Of a stretch of 64,000 nucleotides of DNA, positions 35,099-44,157 are shown piece after piece; the stretch's first letter is position 1, and each line of letters opens with the position of its first letter. This stretch comes from Streptomyces sp. DSM 15324 (GTDB taxonomy: Bacteria > Actinomycetota > Actinomycetes > Streptomycetales > Streptomycetaceae). The stretch spans positions 1,317,139-1,381,138 of the forward strand of contig NZ_KQ949023.1 in assembly GCF_001514285.1 (NCBI RefSeq). Reading direction: 5' to 3'. Below the pieces are notes generated by a model. The model made no database searches and had not been told where the DNA came from. It worked only from the letters and a program-made list of their open reading frames with translations. A program made the translations under genes and the position numbers.

Positions 35099-36091
35099 AT
35101 GCGCCGCAAGACAAGCCTGGTCCTGCTCGCCCTCGCCGTGTTCTGCGCGGCACTCGCCCCGCTCGTCCGCTGGTACGCCTTCCCGCGCCTGGCCAAGATC
35201 CCGGCGAACGAATACCAGACGATGGTCCTGGAGGCGAAGAACGCCACCCTCCTCGACTACGGCACCATGACCGCCCGCACGGTCCCCCGGGTGACGATCG
35301 TGCAGACCCTCAAAGGTGACGTGGCGGCCTCCGAGAAGATCGAGAGGACCGCCGGCCGGGACGTCGTCGTCTGGGACGGCCTGTCCTACATCCAGGGTCC
35401 CGACGGCAAGATGGTCTCCGAGGTCCCCGAGCGCTACATCTTCGACGCCCGCACCCAGGAGCCCGTCCACGCTCCCGGCGAGTCCGTCGACGGCGACCCG
35501 GTCCGCCGCGAGGGCATCGAGTTCAAGTGGCCCTTCCTGACCGAGAAACGCGACTACGAGTACTTCGACGCCCAGACCCGCACCAGCAACCCCATCCACT
35601 ACCAGGGCACCCGGGACTTCCGCGGGGTGAAGGTCTACTACTTCGAGCAGACCATCCCCTGGACCAAGGTCTCCCTGCCGAAGACGATGCCCGTCGCCGG
35701 CATCACCCCCGAGACCGTCGCCAGGACCGGCACCACCCGCTGGTACACGACGGTCCGCAGGTTCTGGGTGGAACCGCTCACCGGCGCACCCGTCTACGGC
35801 GAGGAGATCCACAAGGAGGAACTGCGCGGCGGCACCCTCCTCGGCGGCCGGGCCGAGGTCACCGCGTTCGCGGGCCACGTCAAGATGCGCGAGGACTACA
35901 CCGAGCACACCGTCGCCCTCGTCAAGCACAACCGCACCCTGGTCCTGCTCATGACGTCCTCCGTGCCCTGGGGCTGCCTCGTCCTCGGCGCCCTGCTGCT
36001 CGCCCTGGCCCTCTGGCTGGAGGCCCGCGGCCGCCGCCCGGCGGCCCCGCCGGACGCGAGGACGGCCGACCGGGAGCCGGTGACCGTCTGA
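35099..36091 (+). CDS. DUF3068 (porin PorA-like) family protein
   Basis: A 330-residue protein with an N-terminal membrane segment (SLVLLALAVFCAALAPLV), a large extracytoplasmic domain and a C-terminal membrane segment (LVLLMTSSVPWGCLVLGALLLALALWLEA). Motifs YQTMVLEAKNATLLDYGT and EYFDAQTRTSNPIHYQGT are typical of DUF3068. The family includes corynebacterial PorA-like annotations, but a pore role in Streptomyces, which lacks a mycolate outer membrane, is unproven. Start ATG 35099 with GGGAGG upstream. Confidence 0.88.
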   Translation: MRRKTSLVLLALAVFCAALAPLVRWYAFPRLAKIPANEYQTMVLEAKNATLLDYGTMTARTVPRVTIVQTLKGDVAASEKIERTAGRDVVVWDGLSYIQGPDGKMVSEVPERYIFDARTQEPVHAPGESVDGDPVRREGIEFKWPFLTEKRDYEYFDAQTRTSNPIHYQGTRDFRGVKVYYFEQTIPWTKVSLPKTMPVAGITPETVARTGTTRWYTTVRRFWVEPLTGAPVYGEEIHKEELRGGTLLGGRAEVTAFAGHVKMREDYTEHTVALVKHNRTLVLLMTSSVPWGCLVLGALLLALALWLEARGRRPAAPPDARTADREPVTV

Positions 36092-36107
36092 GCGTCACCG
36101 GCCCCGC

Positions 36108-38651
36108 TCACCGCCTGAGCCGCGCGGTGGTGTGCCGCGTCGGCTCGGCCGTGGCCGGATCCTCCGGCCACGGATGCTTCGGATACCGGCCCCGCAACTC
36201 CGCCCGCACCCCCCGGTACCCGTCCTTCCAGAAGGACGCGAGATCGGCGGTGACGGCGGCCGGCCGCCCGGCGGGCGAGAGCAGATGCACCAGCAGCGGC
36301 ACCCCGGCGATCCGGGGGGACTCCTGAAGCCCGAACATCTCCTGCACCTTCACCGCGAGCACCGGCCGCGCCGGATCCGCGTAGTCGATCCGGATCCCCG
36401 ACCCGCTCGGCACGGTGATCCGCTGCGGCGCCAGCTCGTCCAGCCGCGCCGCCTCCCCGGACGCCCAGGGCAGCAGCCGCCCGAGCGCCTCCCCGGCGTC
36501 GATCCGCCCCAGGTCCGCCCGCCGCCGGGCCCGGCCCAGCTCGGGTTCCAGCCATTCGTCCACGCGCGCGTGCAGCGCCTCGTCCGACACCTCGGGCCAT
36601 GGCTCCCCCCGGTGCAGCCGCAGGAACGCCAGCCGCTGCCGCAGCGTCCGCGCCTCCGCCGACCACCGCAACAGGCCCAGGCCCTCCTGCCGAAGCCCCT
36701 CCAGCAGGGCCTCCCGGACGAGAGCGGCGTCCGCGTCCCGCAGCGGACGCATCGTCAATTCCACCGCCCCGAGCCGCTCGACCCGCCGCGCCACGACGTC
36801 CCCGTCCGCCCAGCGCACCTCGTCCCGCTCCTGAAGCAAGGCACCGGCGGCCGCGCGCGCCACGTCCTCGTCCACCACCGCGGCGAGCTGCACGCGCGCG
36901 TGCCCCTTCCCCAACGGCCGGTCGGCGACGGCGACGGCGAGCCAGGGAGCGGACCGCAGGGACGAGCCGTCACCGAGCCCGGCACGGGTCCCGGAGACCA
37001 TGAGGTACGAGCCACCGTCGGCCTTGGCGACCCGCTCGGGAAAGGCGAGGGCGGCGACGAGCCCGGCGGCACGATCGTCGGAGACGCCCGCTCCGGCCTC
37101 GCGCCCGCCGTCCGGCGCGGAGCCATGAGCGGGCGGCCGGGACACGTCGGCCAGAACGCCCCGCAGCCGCCGGACCTCCGCACGCCACCTTCCGGCATAG
37201 GCGTCACCCCCACGCCGGACACGGCGCAGGGCGGCGCCCAGATCGTCCCCGTACTCCCGCGGAGCCTCCTCGCTCAGCAGGGCGACCACCTCCGCGGCGC
37301 GCTCCGCCCCCACCGACGAGGCGCCGTCCAGCAGGGCCCGCCCCAGCCGCGGGTGCAGCCCCAGCCGGGCCAGCCGCCTCCCGTCGTCCGTGACCCGACC
37401 GGCGGAGTCGACCGCCCGCACAGCCGTCAGCAGACCGCGCGCCGCCGCCATCGCCCCGCCCGGCGGCGGGTCCAGCAACGCCAGCCCCGACGCCTCGGGA
37501 TCGCCCCAGCAGGCCGCCTGGAGGGCGAACGCGGTGAGGTCGGCCACCTTGATCTCCGGCGCCGGGAAACGCGGCAGACGAGCGTCCTCCGCCTCCGTCC
37601 AGCAGCGGTACACCACCCCCGGCGCCTCCCGCCCGGCCCGCCCCGCCCGCTGGCGCGCCGCCGCCCGCGAGGCCCGTACCGTCGCCAGCGCGCTCAGCCC
37701 GCGCGCATGGTCCACCCGCGGCTCCCGCGCCAGCCCCGAGTCGACGACCACCCGCACCCCGGGAACCGTCAGCGAGGACTCCGCCACCGAGGTCGCCAGC
37801 ACCACCCGGCGCCGCTCACCCGGCGCCAGCACCGCGTCCTGCACGGCGGCGGACGCCCGCCCGTGCACCTGGAGCACGTCCACCCCGTCCAGGCCCCCGA
37901 GCTGCCCGGCGACCCGCGCGATCTCCCCGACACCCGGCAGGAAGCACAGCACGTCCCCGGGCCGCTCGGCCAGCGCCCGCCGCACCACCGACGCCACGTG
38001 CGCCAGGAGCGCCGGATCCACCCGCATGCCGTGCGGCGGCCGTACCGGACGGGCCGGGGGAGCCCAGACCACCTCCACCGCGTGCGCGGAGCCGTGCGCC
38101 TCCACCACCGGCGCCCCGCCCAGCAACCGCGCCCACCCCTCGGTGTCGGTCGTCGCGGACGCGGCCACCAGCCGCAGCTCGGGCCGCAGCGTCTGCCGTA
38201 CGTCCCACAGGAAGGCGGCCGAGGTGTCCGCGTCCAGATGCCGTTCGTGGCACTCGTCGAGCACGACGACGTCCACGCCGGCCAGCTCCTGGTCGCGCTG
38301 GAGCCGCTGCAACAGGACGCCCGTCGTGACGACCTCCACGCGCGTGTGCCGCCCCACGACCCGCTCCCCGCGGACCGTGAACCCGACGCTCCCGCCGGGC
38401 TTCTCGCCCAGCAGCCACGCCATCCGCCGGGCCGCCGCCCGCGCCGCGATCCGCCGCGGCTCGGCCACCACCACCCGCCGCGCCGGCCCCTCGCCCAGCA
38501 GCCCGGCCAGCGCCGGCGGGACGAGCGTCGTCTTGCCGGTACCGGGCGGCGCGGCCAGGACGGCGGTGCCGTGCCCGTCCAGGGCCTCGGTCAGGGCGGG
38601 CAGGGCGGCGCGCACGGGCAGCGCGGCCAGGGCGTCGTCACGGAGGATCAC
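36108..38651 (-). CDS. hrpB: ATP-dependent RNA helicase HrpB
   Basis: An 847-residue DEAH-box helicase. Walker A is APPGTGKTTLVPPAL (~residues 35-49), motif II is DECHERH in the HrpB variant, motif III SATTDTEGW, and motif VI QRAGRAGREAPG is intact. The HA2 and HrpB-specific C-terminal domains (RPAAVTADLASFWKDGYRGVRAELRGRYPKHPWPEDP) complete the protein, whose length is normal for the family. Cellular role in Streptomyces not established; RNA remodelling is assumed. Starts at GTG 38651. Confidence 0.93.
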   Translation of the reverse strand: MILRDDALAALPVRAALPALTEALDGHGTAVLAAPPGTGKTTLVPPALAGLLGEGPARRVVVAEPRRIAARAAARRMAWLLGEKPGGSVGFTVRGERVVGRHTRVEVVTTGVLLQRLQRDQELAGVDVVVLDECHERHLDADTSAAFLWDVRQTLRPELRLVAASATTDTEGWARLLGGAPVVEAHGSAHAVEVVWAPPARPVRPPHGMRVDPALLAHVASVVRRALAERPGDVLCFLPGVGEIARVAGQLGGLDGVDVLQVHGRASAAVQDAVLAPGERRRVVLATSVAESSLTVPGVRVVVDSGLAREPRVDHARGLSALATVRASRAAARQRAGRAGREAPGVVYRCWTEAEDARLPRFPAPEIKVADLTAFALQAACWGDPEASGLALLDPPPGGAMAAARGLLTAVRAVDSAGRVTDDGRRLARLGLHPRLGRALLDGASSVGAERAAEVVALLSEEAPREYGDDLGAALRRVRRGGDAYAGRWRAEVRRLRGVLADVSRPPAHGSAPDGGREAGAGVSDDRAAGLVAALAFPERVAKADGGSYLMVSGTRAGLGDGSSLRSAPWLAVAVADRPLGKGHARVQLAAVVDEDVARAAAGALLQERDEVRWADGDVVARRVERLGAVELTMRPLRDADAALVREALLEGLRQEGLGLLRWSAEARTLRQRLAFLRLHRGEPWPEVSDEALHARVDEWLEPELGRARRRADLGRIDAGEALGRLLPWASGEAARLDELAPQRITVPSGSGIRIDYADPARPVLAVKVQEMFGLQESPRIAGVPLLVHLLSPAGRPAAVTADLASFWKDGYRGVRAELRGRYPKHPWPEDPATAEPTRHTTARLRR

Positions 38652-38673
38652 GCCCCCAGTGTCGTACGCCGGC

Positions 38674-39579
38674 TCAGTCCCGTGCGCAGACGAAGATCGC
38701 CGTGCCCGGGATCAGGTTGCCGCGCAGCGGGGACCAGCCGCCCCACTCGGAGGTGTTCCACACCGGCCACTCCGGCTCCGCAACGTCGACCAGGCGGAAA
38801 CCCGCCGCGGCGATGTCACGGACCCGGTCGCCGAACGTGCGGTGGTGCTCGACGTAGACCGCCTGACCCCGCTCGTCCACCTCGACGTACGGCGTCCGGT
38901 CGAAATACGAGGCCGAGACGGTCAGCCCCTCCGGGCCCGGCTCGTCCGGGAACGCCCAGCGGATCGGGTGGGTCACCGAGAACACGAACCGCCCGCCCGG
39001 CCGCAGCACCCGGCGGACCTCCCGCAGCACCAGCACCGGATCGGCCACGAAGGGCAGCGCCCCGTACGCCGAGCAGGCCAGGTCGAAGGAGCCGTCGGAG
39101 AAGGGCAGCGCCCCGGCGTCCGCGCACACCAGCGGGAACGCCCCGCCGATCCGCAGCGCGTGCTGGAGCTGGCGGTGGGAGAGGTCCAGGGCGACCGGAC
39201 GCGCCCCGTGGGCGGCCAGCCAGCGCGAGCACTGGGCCGCGCCGGCGCCGATCTCCAGGACGTCCTTGCCCTTGAGGTCCTCGGCCGGGCCGAGCAGCTC
39301 GGCCTCCACCTCGTCCAGGCCCTCGGGGCCCCAGACGAAGCGGTCGTCGCCGAGGAACGTGCCGTGCTCGATCTGGTACTCGTCCGCGTTGCGGTCCCAC
39401 CAGCCGCGGTTGGCCCGGGAACTCTCCGTGACGTCTGCGTCGCGCCTGGTGGCCTCCGGCTCGATGGCCGGGTCGGACAGGGGCGCGGACGATGCGGGCT
39501 CTTGGATGATCGGCTCCCTCGTCGTACTCTTCCGTGCAACCCGCCCGACGGTGCCACTCGACGTGTTCCGGAGTGTCAC
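38674..39579 (-). CDS. Class I SAM-dependent methyltransferase
   Basis: A 301-residue protein with the Rossmann SAM motif VLEIGAGAAQCSRWLAAHGARPVALDLS (~106-133), motif II around CADAGALPFSDGSFDLACSAYGALPFV, and a post-motif LRPGGRFVFSVTHPIRW. The first 55 residues are low-complexity and may not be real; ESSRANRGWWDRNADEYQ looks like the conserved start. The annotated GTG 39579 lacks a good ribosome-binding site, so a downstream start is possible. It diverges from rpsA. Substrate unknown. Confidence 0.85.
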   Translation of the reverse strand: MTLRNTSSGTVGRVARKSTTREPIIQEPASSAPLSDPAIEPEATRRDADVTESSRANRGWWDRNADEYQIEHGTFLGDDRFVWGPEGLDEVEAELLGPAEDLKGKDVLEIGAGAAQCSRWLAAHGARPVALDLSHRQLQHALRIGGAFPLVCADAGALPFSDGSFDLACSAYGALPFVADPVLVLREVRRVLRPGGRFVFSVTHPIRWAFPDEPGPEGLTVSASYFDRTPYVEVDERGQAVYVEHHRTFGDRVRDIAAAGFRLVDVAEPEWPVWNTSEWGGWSPLRGNLIPGTAIFVCARD

Positions 39580-39898
39580 CGGAGGGGCTTCCTGCGGCCC
39601 GCGTGACCTCAGGAGAAAGGTTGTGTGCCGGTTATGCGGCGTTCTGCCCCGGGTGTGCGCCTTCGCGCATTGACCCTGCCCGGCTGCCCCCGTATGCTAC
39701 AAGTTGCGCTGCGGGCCTGCGCACCTCAGACGGAGCAGGCTGCGCTCGCATCTGTTGTATGTCCCCTCGGTTGTCGAGGCGCATCACCGGTTCGGCCGGT
39801 GGGGCGCTTCTTGAGCTGTCCGGCTTCATCAGAGCGATACGGGCTCCCGGCGTAGCAGTACCTACGACTTTCTGTCCGTAACCGGAGCCCTTTCCCAC
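39580..39898 (+). promoter_or_regulatory. rpsA promoter and long leader
   Basis: TTGACC (39670-39675) and TATGCT (39693-39698) are separated by exactly 17 bases, a near-consensus vegetative (HrdB) promoter. Transcription would start near 39705, giving a leader of about 195 bases before ATG 39899. The leader includes a CACCGG/CCGGTG hairpin at about 39787-39802 and could host autoregulation by S1. Confidence 0.75.
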
Positions 39899-41389
39899 AT
39901 GACGAGCAGCACCGAGACCACCGCCACCACCCCGCAGGTTGCGGTCAACGACATCGGTAACGAGGAAGCCTTCCTCGCCGCGATCGACGAGACGATCAAG
40001 TACTTCAACGACGGCGACATCGTCGACGGCGTCATCGTGAAGGTCGACCGGGACGAGGTCCTGCTCGACATCGGTTACAAGACCGAAGGTGTCATCCCGA
40101 GCCGCGAGCTCTCGATCAAGCACGATGTCGACCCCAACGAGGTCGTCGCCGTCGGCGACGAGATCGAGGCCCTGGTCCTCCAGAAGGAGGACAAGGAAGG
40201 CCGCCTGATCCTCTCGAAGAAGCGCGCCCAGTACGAGCGTGCCTGGGGCACCATCGAGAAGATCAAGGAAGAGGACGGCATCGTCACCGGTACCGTCATC
40301 GAGGTCGTCAAGGGTGGTCTCATCCTCGACATCGGCCTCCGCGGCTTCCTCCCGGCCTCCCTGGTCGAGATGCGCCGCGTCCGCGACCTCCAGCCCTACG
40401 TGGGCAAGGAGCTCGAGGCGAAGATCATCGAGCTGGACAAGAACCGCAACAACGTGGTCCTGTCCCGCCGTGCCTGGCTGGAGCAGACCCAGTCCGAGGT
40501 CCGCCAGACGTTCCTCACGACCCTGCAGAAGGGTCAGGTCCGCTCCGGTGTGGTCTCCTCGATCGTCAACTTCGGTGCCTTCGTGGACCTGGGTGGCGTC
40601 GACGGTCTGGTCCACGTCTCCGAGCTGTCCTGGAAGCACATCGACCACCCCTCCGAGGTCGTCGAGGTCGGCCAGGAGGTCACGGTCGAGGTCCTCGACG
40701 TCGACATGGACCGCGAGCGCGTCTCCCTGTCGCTGAAGGCGACCCAGGAAGACCCGTGGCAGCAGTTCGCCCGCACCCACCAGATCGGCCAGGTCGTGCC
40801 CGGCAAGGTCACGAAGCTGGTTCCGTTCGGTGCGTTCGTCCGCGTGGACGAGGGCATCGAGGGTCTGGTCCACATCTCCGAGCTGGCCGAGCGCCACGTG
40901 GAGATCCCGGAGCAGGTCGTCCAGGTCAACGACGAGATCTTCGTCAAGGTCATCGACATCGACCTCGAGCGTCGTCGCATCAGCCTCTCGCTGAAGCAGG
41001 CCAACGAGTCCTTCGGTGCCGACCCGGCCTCGGTCGAGTTCGACCCGACCCTGTACGGCATGGCCGCGTCCTACGACGACCAGGGCAACTACATCTACCC
41101 CGAGGGCTTCGACCCCGAGACCAACGACTGGCTCGAGGGCTACGAGACCCAGCGGGAGACGTGGGAGCAGCAGTACGCCGAGGCGCAGACCCGCTTCGAG
41201 CAGCACCAGAAGCAGGTCATCAAGTCCCGCGAGGCCGACGAGGCCGCTGCCGCCGAGGGCGGCGAGGCCGCGGCTCCGACCGCGACCGGTGGCTCGTACT
41301 CCTCCGAGGGCGCGGACACCTCCGGTGCCCTGGCCTCGGACGAGGCGCTGGCCGCTCTGCGCGAGAAGCTGGCCGGCGGCCAGAGCTGA
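39899..41389 (+). CDS. rpsA: 30S ribosomal protein S1
   Basis: A 496-residue protein with four S1 (OB-fold) repeats: about residues 36-105 (GDIVDGVIVKVDRDEVLLDIGYKTEGVIP), 123-190, 208-277 (GQVRSGVVSSIVNFGAFVDLGGVDGLVHVSELS) and 294-363 (GQVVPGKVTKLVPFGAFVRVDEGIEGLVHISELA). Four repeats rather than six is normal for high-GC Gram-positives. The C-terminal ~100 residues are Glu/Ala-rich. It binds mRNA on the small ribosomal subunit. Codon choice uses more GGT/CGT codons than the neighbours, as expected for a highly expressed gene. Own promoter and terminator. Confidence 0.98.
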   Translation: MTSSTETTATTPQVAVNDIGNEEAFLAAIDETIKYFNDGDIVDGVIVKVDRDEVLLDIGYKTEGVIPSRELSIKHDVDPNEVVAVGDEIEALVLQKEDKEGRLILSKKRAQYERAWGTIEKIKEEDGIVTGTVIEVVKGGLILDIGLRGFLPASLVEMRRVRDLQPYVGKELEAKIIELDKNRNNVVLSRRAWLEQTQSEVRQTFLTTLQKGQVRSGVVSSIVNFGAFVDLGGVDGLVHVSELSWKHIDHPSEVVEVGQEVTVEVLDVDMDRERVSLSLKATQEDPWQQFARTHQIGQVVPGKVTKLVPFGAFVRVDEGIEGLVHISELAERHVEIPEQVVQVNDEIFVKVIDIDLERRRISLSLKQANESFGADPASVEFDPTLYGMAASYDDQGNYIYPEGFDPETNDWLEGYETQRETWEQQYAEAQTRFEQHQKQVIKSREADEAAAAEGGEAAAPTATGGSYSSEGADTSGALASDEALAALREKLAGGQS

Positions 41390-41432
41390 TCGCTCACCGA
41401 GCAGCAGCTGCACTGAGCAGTAGCTCCTGACT

Positions 41433-41472
41433 GAGGGGCCGCACCTTTCGAGGTGCGGCCCCTCGGCTTTTT
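41433..41472 (+). terminator. Intrinsic terminator of rpsA
   Basis: A perfect 14-bp stem, GAGGGGCCGCACCT with AGGTGCGGCCCCTC, closed by a TTCG tetraloop and followed by GGCTTTTT, lies 44 bases after the rpsA stop. It is the clearest intrinsic terminator in the window. Confidence 0.95.
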
Positions 41473-41563
41473 CCGCCTCCCCGCCGAGCAAGCACCCGCG
41501 CGGCGGGAATGCCCACGCCCGTAGGCGCGTTGACATGGAGGAACACGAGGAGGAGCGGTCCAG

Positions 41564-42502
41564 GTGCTTGATCCGCAGGGTTTGTACGCATGGGAGCCGA
41601 AGGGGCTGGCCGTGGTCGACATGGCGCTCGCCCAGGAGTCGGCCGGACTTGTCATGCTCTACCACTTCGACGGATACATCGACGCGGGCGAGACCGGCGA
41701 GCAGATCGTCGACCGGGTCCTCGACTCGCTGCCCCACCAGCTCGTCGCCCGCTTCGACCACGACCGGCTGGTGGACTACCGCGCCCGTCGGCCGCTGCTG
41801 ACCTTCAAGCGCGACCGCTGGACGGAGTACGAGGAACCCGCCATCGAGGTGCGGCTCGTCCAGGACACCACCGGCGCACCCTTCCTGCTCCTGTCCGGCC
41901 CCGAGCCGGACGTCGAGTGGGAGCGCTTCGCCGCCGCGGTGAAGCAGATCGTCGAGCGCCTCGGCGTACGCCTGTCGGTGAACTTCCACGGCATCCCCAT
42001 GGGCGTCCCGCACACCCGCCCGGTCGGTCTGACCCCGCACGGCAGCCGCACGGACCTGGTCCCCGGCCACCGCAGCCCCTTCGACGAGGCCCAGGTCCCC
42101 GGCAGCGCCGAGGCGCTCGTCGAGTACCGCCTCATGGAGGCCGGTCACGACGTCCTCGGCGTCGCCGCGCACGTCCCGCACTACATCGCCCGCTCCGCCT
42201 ACCCCGACGCGGCGCTCACCGTCCTCGAGGCGATCACCGCGGCGACCGGACTGGTCCTGCCGGGCATCGCCCACAGCCTCCGCACGGACGCCCACCGCAC
42301 CCAGACCGAGATCGAGCGCCAGATCCGCGAGGGCGACGAGGAGCTCACCTCCCTCGTCCAGGGCCTGGAGCACCAGTACGACGCCGCCGCCGGCGCAGAG
42401 ACCCGGGGCAACATGCTCGCCGAACCGGCCGACATCCCCTCGGCGGACGAGATCGGCCTGGAGTTCGAACGCTTCCTGGCGGAACGCGAAGGCGACAACT
42501 GA
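41564..42502 (+). CDS. PAC2 family protein
   Basis: A 312-residue protein starting at GTG 41564 with GAGGAG just upstream. It begins [21 protein letters not shown] and contains [44 protein letters not shown] and the family motif [20 protein letters not shown], plus [25 protein letters not shown]2 proteins are proteasome-assembly-chaperone-like; in actinobacteria they are conserved but uncharacterised. A C-terminal segment with [22 protein letters not shown] looks coiled-coil. Confidence 0.9.
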   Translation: MLDPQGLYAWEPKGLAVVDMALAQESAGLVMLYHFDGYIDAGETGEQIVDRVLDSLPHQLVARFDHDRLVDYRARRPLLTFKRDRWTEYEEPAIEVRLVQDTTGAPFLLLSGPEPDVEWERFAAAVKQIVERLGVRLSVNFHGIPMGVPHTRPVGLTPHGSRTDLVPGHRSPFDEAQVPGSAEALVEYRLMEAGHDVLGVAAHVPHYIARSAYPDAALTVLEAITAATGLVLPGIAHSLRTDAHRTQTEIERQIREGDEELTSLVQGLEHQYDAAAGAETRGNMLAEPADIPSADEIGLEFERFLAEREGDN

Positions 42503-42635
42503 GCGCTGGCGCCGAGGGGCCAGTGGCAGGGGGGCCAGCGGCAGGGGGCCAGCGGCACCGGGCCCGGCGGCACAGCCGGTACGGCTACGGGGCCTGCGGG
42601 GACGGCGGTCCCCGGCAGGCCCTAAGCTTCGCCTC

Positions 42636-43244
42636 ATGCTGAAGGTGGGCCTGACCGGCGGGATCGGCGCCGGCAAGAGCGAGGTGTCGCGGCTGCTCGT
42701 CCGGTGCGGAGCCGTGCTGATCGACGCCGACCGCATCGCACGCGAGGTCGTCGCGCCCGGAACACCCGGGCTGGCGGCGGTCGTCGACGCCTTCGGCGAG
42801 GACGTGCTGACCGCGGACGGCAGCCTGGACCGGCCCCGGCTCGGCTCGATCGTCTTCGCCGACCCCGAGAAGCTGGCCGTCCTGAACTCGATCGTGCACC
42901 CCCTGGTCGGCGCCCGCTCCCGCGCACTGGAGAGCGCCGCCCCCGAGGACGCCGTCGTCGTCCACGACGTCCCCCTCCTCACCGAGAACGGCCTCGCCGC
43001 GCTCTACGACCTCGTGATCGTCGTCGACGCGGACACCGACACCCAGCTCGACCGGCTGGTCCGGCTGCGTGGCATGACCGAGGAGGACGCCCGCGCCCGG
43101 ATGGCCGCCCAGGCCACCCGCGAGCAACGCCGGAAGATCGCCGACATCGTCATCGACAACGACGTACCGCTGCCGGAGTTGGAGCGGCGCGTGCAGGACG
43201 TGTGGGCCGAGCTGACGCGCAGGGCGCGGCAGTCCACGGAATAG
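42636..43244 (+). CDS. coaE: Dephospho-CoA kinase
   Basis: A 202-residue P-loop kinase beginning [21 protein letters not shown], with Walker A at residues 8-15, the adenylate-kinase-like [15 protein letters not shown], and a C-terminal LID region [29 protein letters not shown]. It phosphorylates the 3'-hydroxyl of dephospho-CoA, the last step of coenzyme A synthesis. Length is normal for the minimal CoaE; mycobacterial homologues carry an extra C-terminal domain absent here. Followed 50 bases later by a TPR protein. Confidence 0.96.
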   Translation: MLKVGLTGGIGAGKSEVSRLLVRCGAVLIDADRIAREVVAPGTPGLAAVVDAFGEDVLTADGSLDRPRLGSIVFADPEKLAVLNSIVHPLVGARSRALESAAPEDAVVVHDVPLLTENGLAALYDLVIVVDADTDTQLDRLVRLRGMTEEDARARMAAQATREQRRKIADIVIDNDVPLPELERRVQDVWAELTRRARQSTE

Positions 43245-43294
43245 GGGCGCTCGTTCCGCGCGTTGAACCCTGCCAGCAAGGGAAGGATTTTTCC

Positions 43295-43675
43295 GTGCCC
43301 GATACCAGCGGTTCGACCGGACGTACTCCGGAGACGCACGTCATCGACTTCCGTGCCGCGGAGCAACTGCTCGCCGCACGGGACCCGCGGGGCGCGGTGA
43401 AACTGCTCGACAGTGTCATAGCCGCACACCCCGAGAACACGGCCGCCCGCCTGCTGCGCGCCCGCGCCTTCTTCGCCGCCGCCCAACTCAGGCCCGCGGA
43501 GCTGGAGTTCACCGTCGTACTGGAGCGGGAGCCGGACAACGCGTACGCGCACTTCGCGCTCGCCCGCACCTACGAGCGGCAGGGCCGCGCAGACCAGGCG
43601 AAGCGCCACTTCCGGCTGGCGGCCGCGCTGGACCCCAACCCGCAGTACCTCAAGGCGGCCCGCTTCGAGACCTGA
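43295..43675 (+). CDS. Tetratricopeptide repeat protein
   Basis: A 126-residue protein from GTG 43295 with AAGGAAGG upstream. After a polar start it has about three TPR units: FRAAEQLLAARDPRGAVKLLDSVIAAHPEN, TAARLLRARAFFAAAQLRPAELEFTVVLEREPDN and AYAHFALARTYERQGRADQAKRHFRLAAALDPN, each with the A/G-A-P pattern of the motif. It probably mediates protein contacts in the cytoplasm. Downstream of coaE, possibly co-transcribed; partner unknown. Confidence 0.88.
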   Translation: MPDTSGSTGRTPETHVIDFRAAEQLLAARDPRGAVKLLDSVIAAHPENTAARLLRARAFFAAAQLRPAELEFTVVLEREPDNAYAHFALARTYERQGRADQAKRHFRLAAALDPNPQYLKAARFET

Positions 43676-43688
43676 CCGGGCCGGGCGG

Positions 43689-43955
43689 TCACGGGTGACG
43701 CTGGTCCGGCGGCCGGTAGGGCGGGATGTCGCGGCCGGGCTGGTAGTGCGGGCCCTGCCGCAGGTGCCGGACGATCATTGCCAGATCCACGCCGACCACC
43801 ACCGAGAGCACTCCGCAGGCGGCCGCCCAGCCGGGACGCCCCGCGAGGGAGAACGCGGCCGTCCCGAAGACCGCCCACACCAGTCCCCACACGCTCAGCC
43901 AGGCACGCATCCGCAGTGCACTGCGCGCTGTCGTCGGCTCACTGCCTGTACGCAT
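43689..43955 (-). CDS. DUF6343 family membrane protein
   Basis: An 88-residue protein beginning MRTGSEPTTARSALRMRAWLSVWGLVWAVFGTAAFSLAGRPGW and ending YQPGRDIPPYRPPDQRHP. Two membrane segments (LSVWGLVWAVFGTAAFSL and AACGVLSVVVGVDLAMIV) are joined by a short loop. I recognise the DUF6343 pattern common in Streptomyces; no function is known. AGGAGGAG lies about ten bases before ATG 43955. It converges on the TPR gene with 13 bases between stops. Confidence 0.8.
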   Translation of the reverse strand: MRTGSEPTTARSALRMRAWLSVWGLVWAVFGTAAFSLAGRPGWAAACGVLSVVVGVDLAMIVRHLRQGPHYQPGRDIPPYRPPDQRHP

Positions 43956-44026
43956 CGGGTCACCACTCCTCCTCTGCAACGTACTCTTCCGTCCCCGCGT
44001 TCTCCAGGGAGACGGAGGGCGCAAGA

Positions 44027-44066
44027 GGGCGCCGCGGGGCGACGGAGGGCGCCGCGGGGCGACGGA
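44027..44066. repeat. 20-bp tandem duplication upstream of methyltransferase gene
   Basis: Two perfect copies of a 20-bp unit, GGGCGCCGCGGGGCGACGGA, lie at 44027-44046 and 44047-44066, with partial copies on each side, in the spacer between DUF6343 and the TTA-containing methyltransferase gene. Confidence 0.85.
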
Positions 44067-44157
44067 GAGTGGCTGAGAACGGCCGGCTCCCGTGACACGA
44101 ACGGGTGAACGTGTGCGAGAGGGGAACGGCTGAGCGGAAGCGGGCCGTTGGACGGGC

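Noticed and set aside
39632..42982. Very long minus-strand reading frame antisense to rpsA and the PAC2 gene
   Set aside because: It lies opposite genes with unmistakable domains and is a by-product of high GC at third positions; its translation is low-complexity Asp/Val/Gly/Leu.
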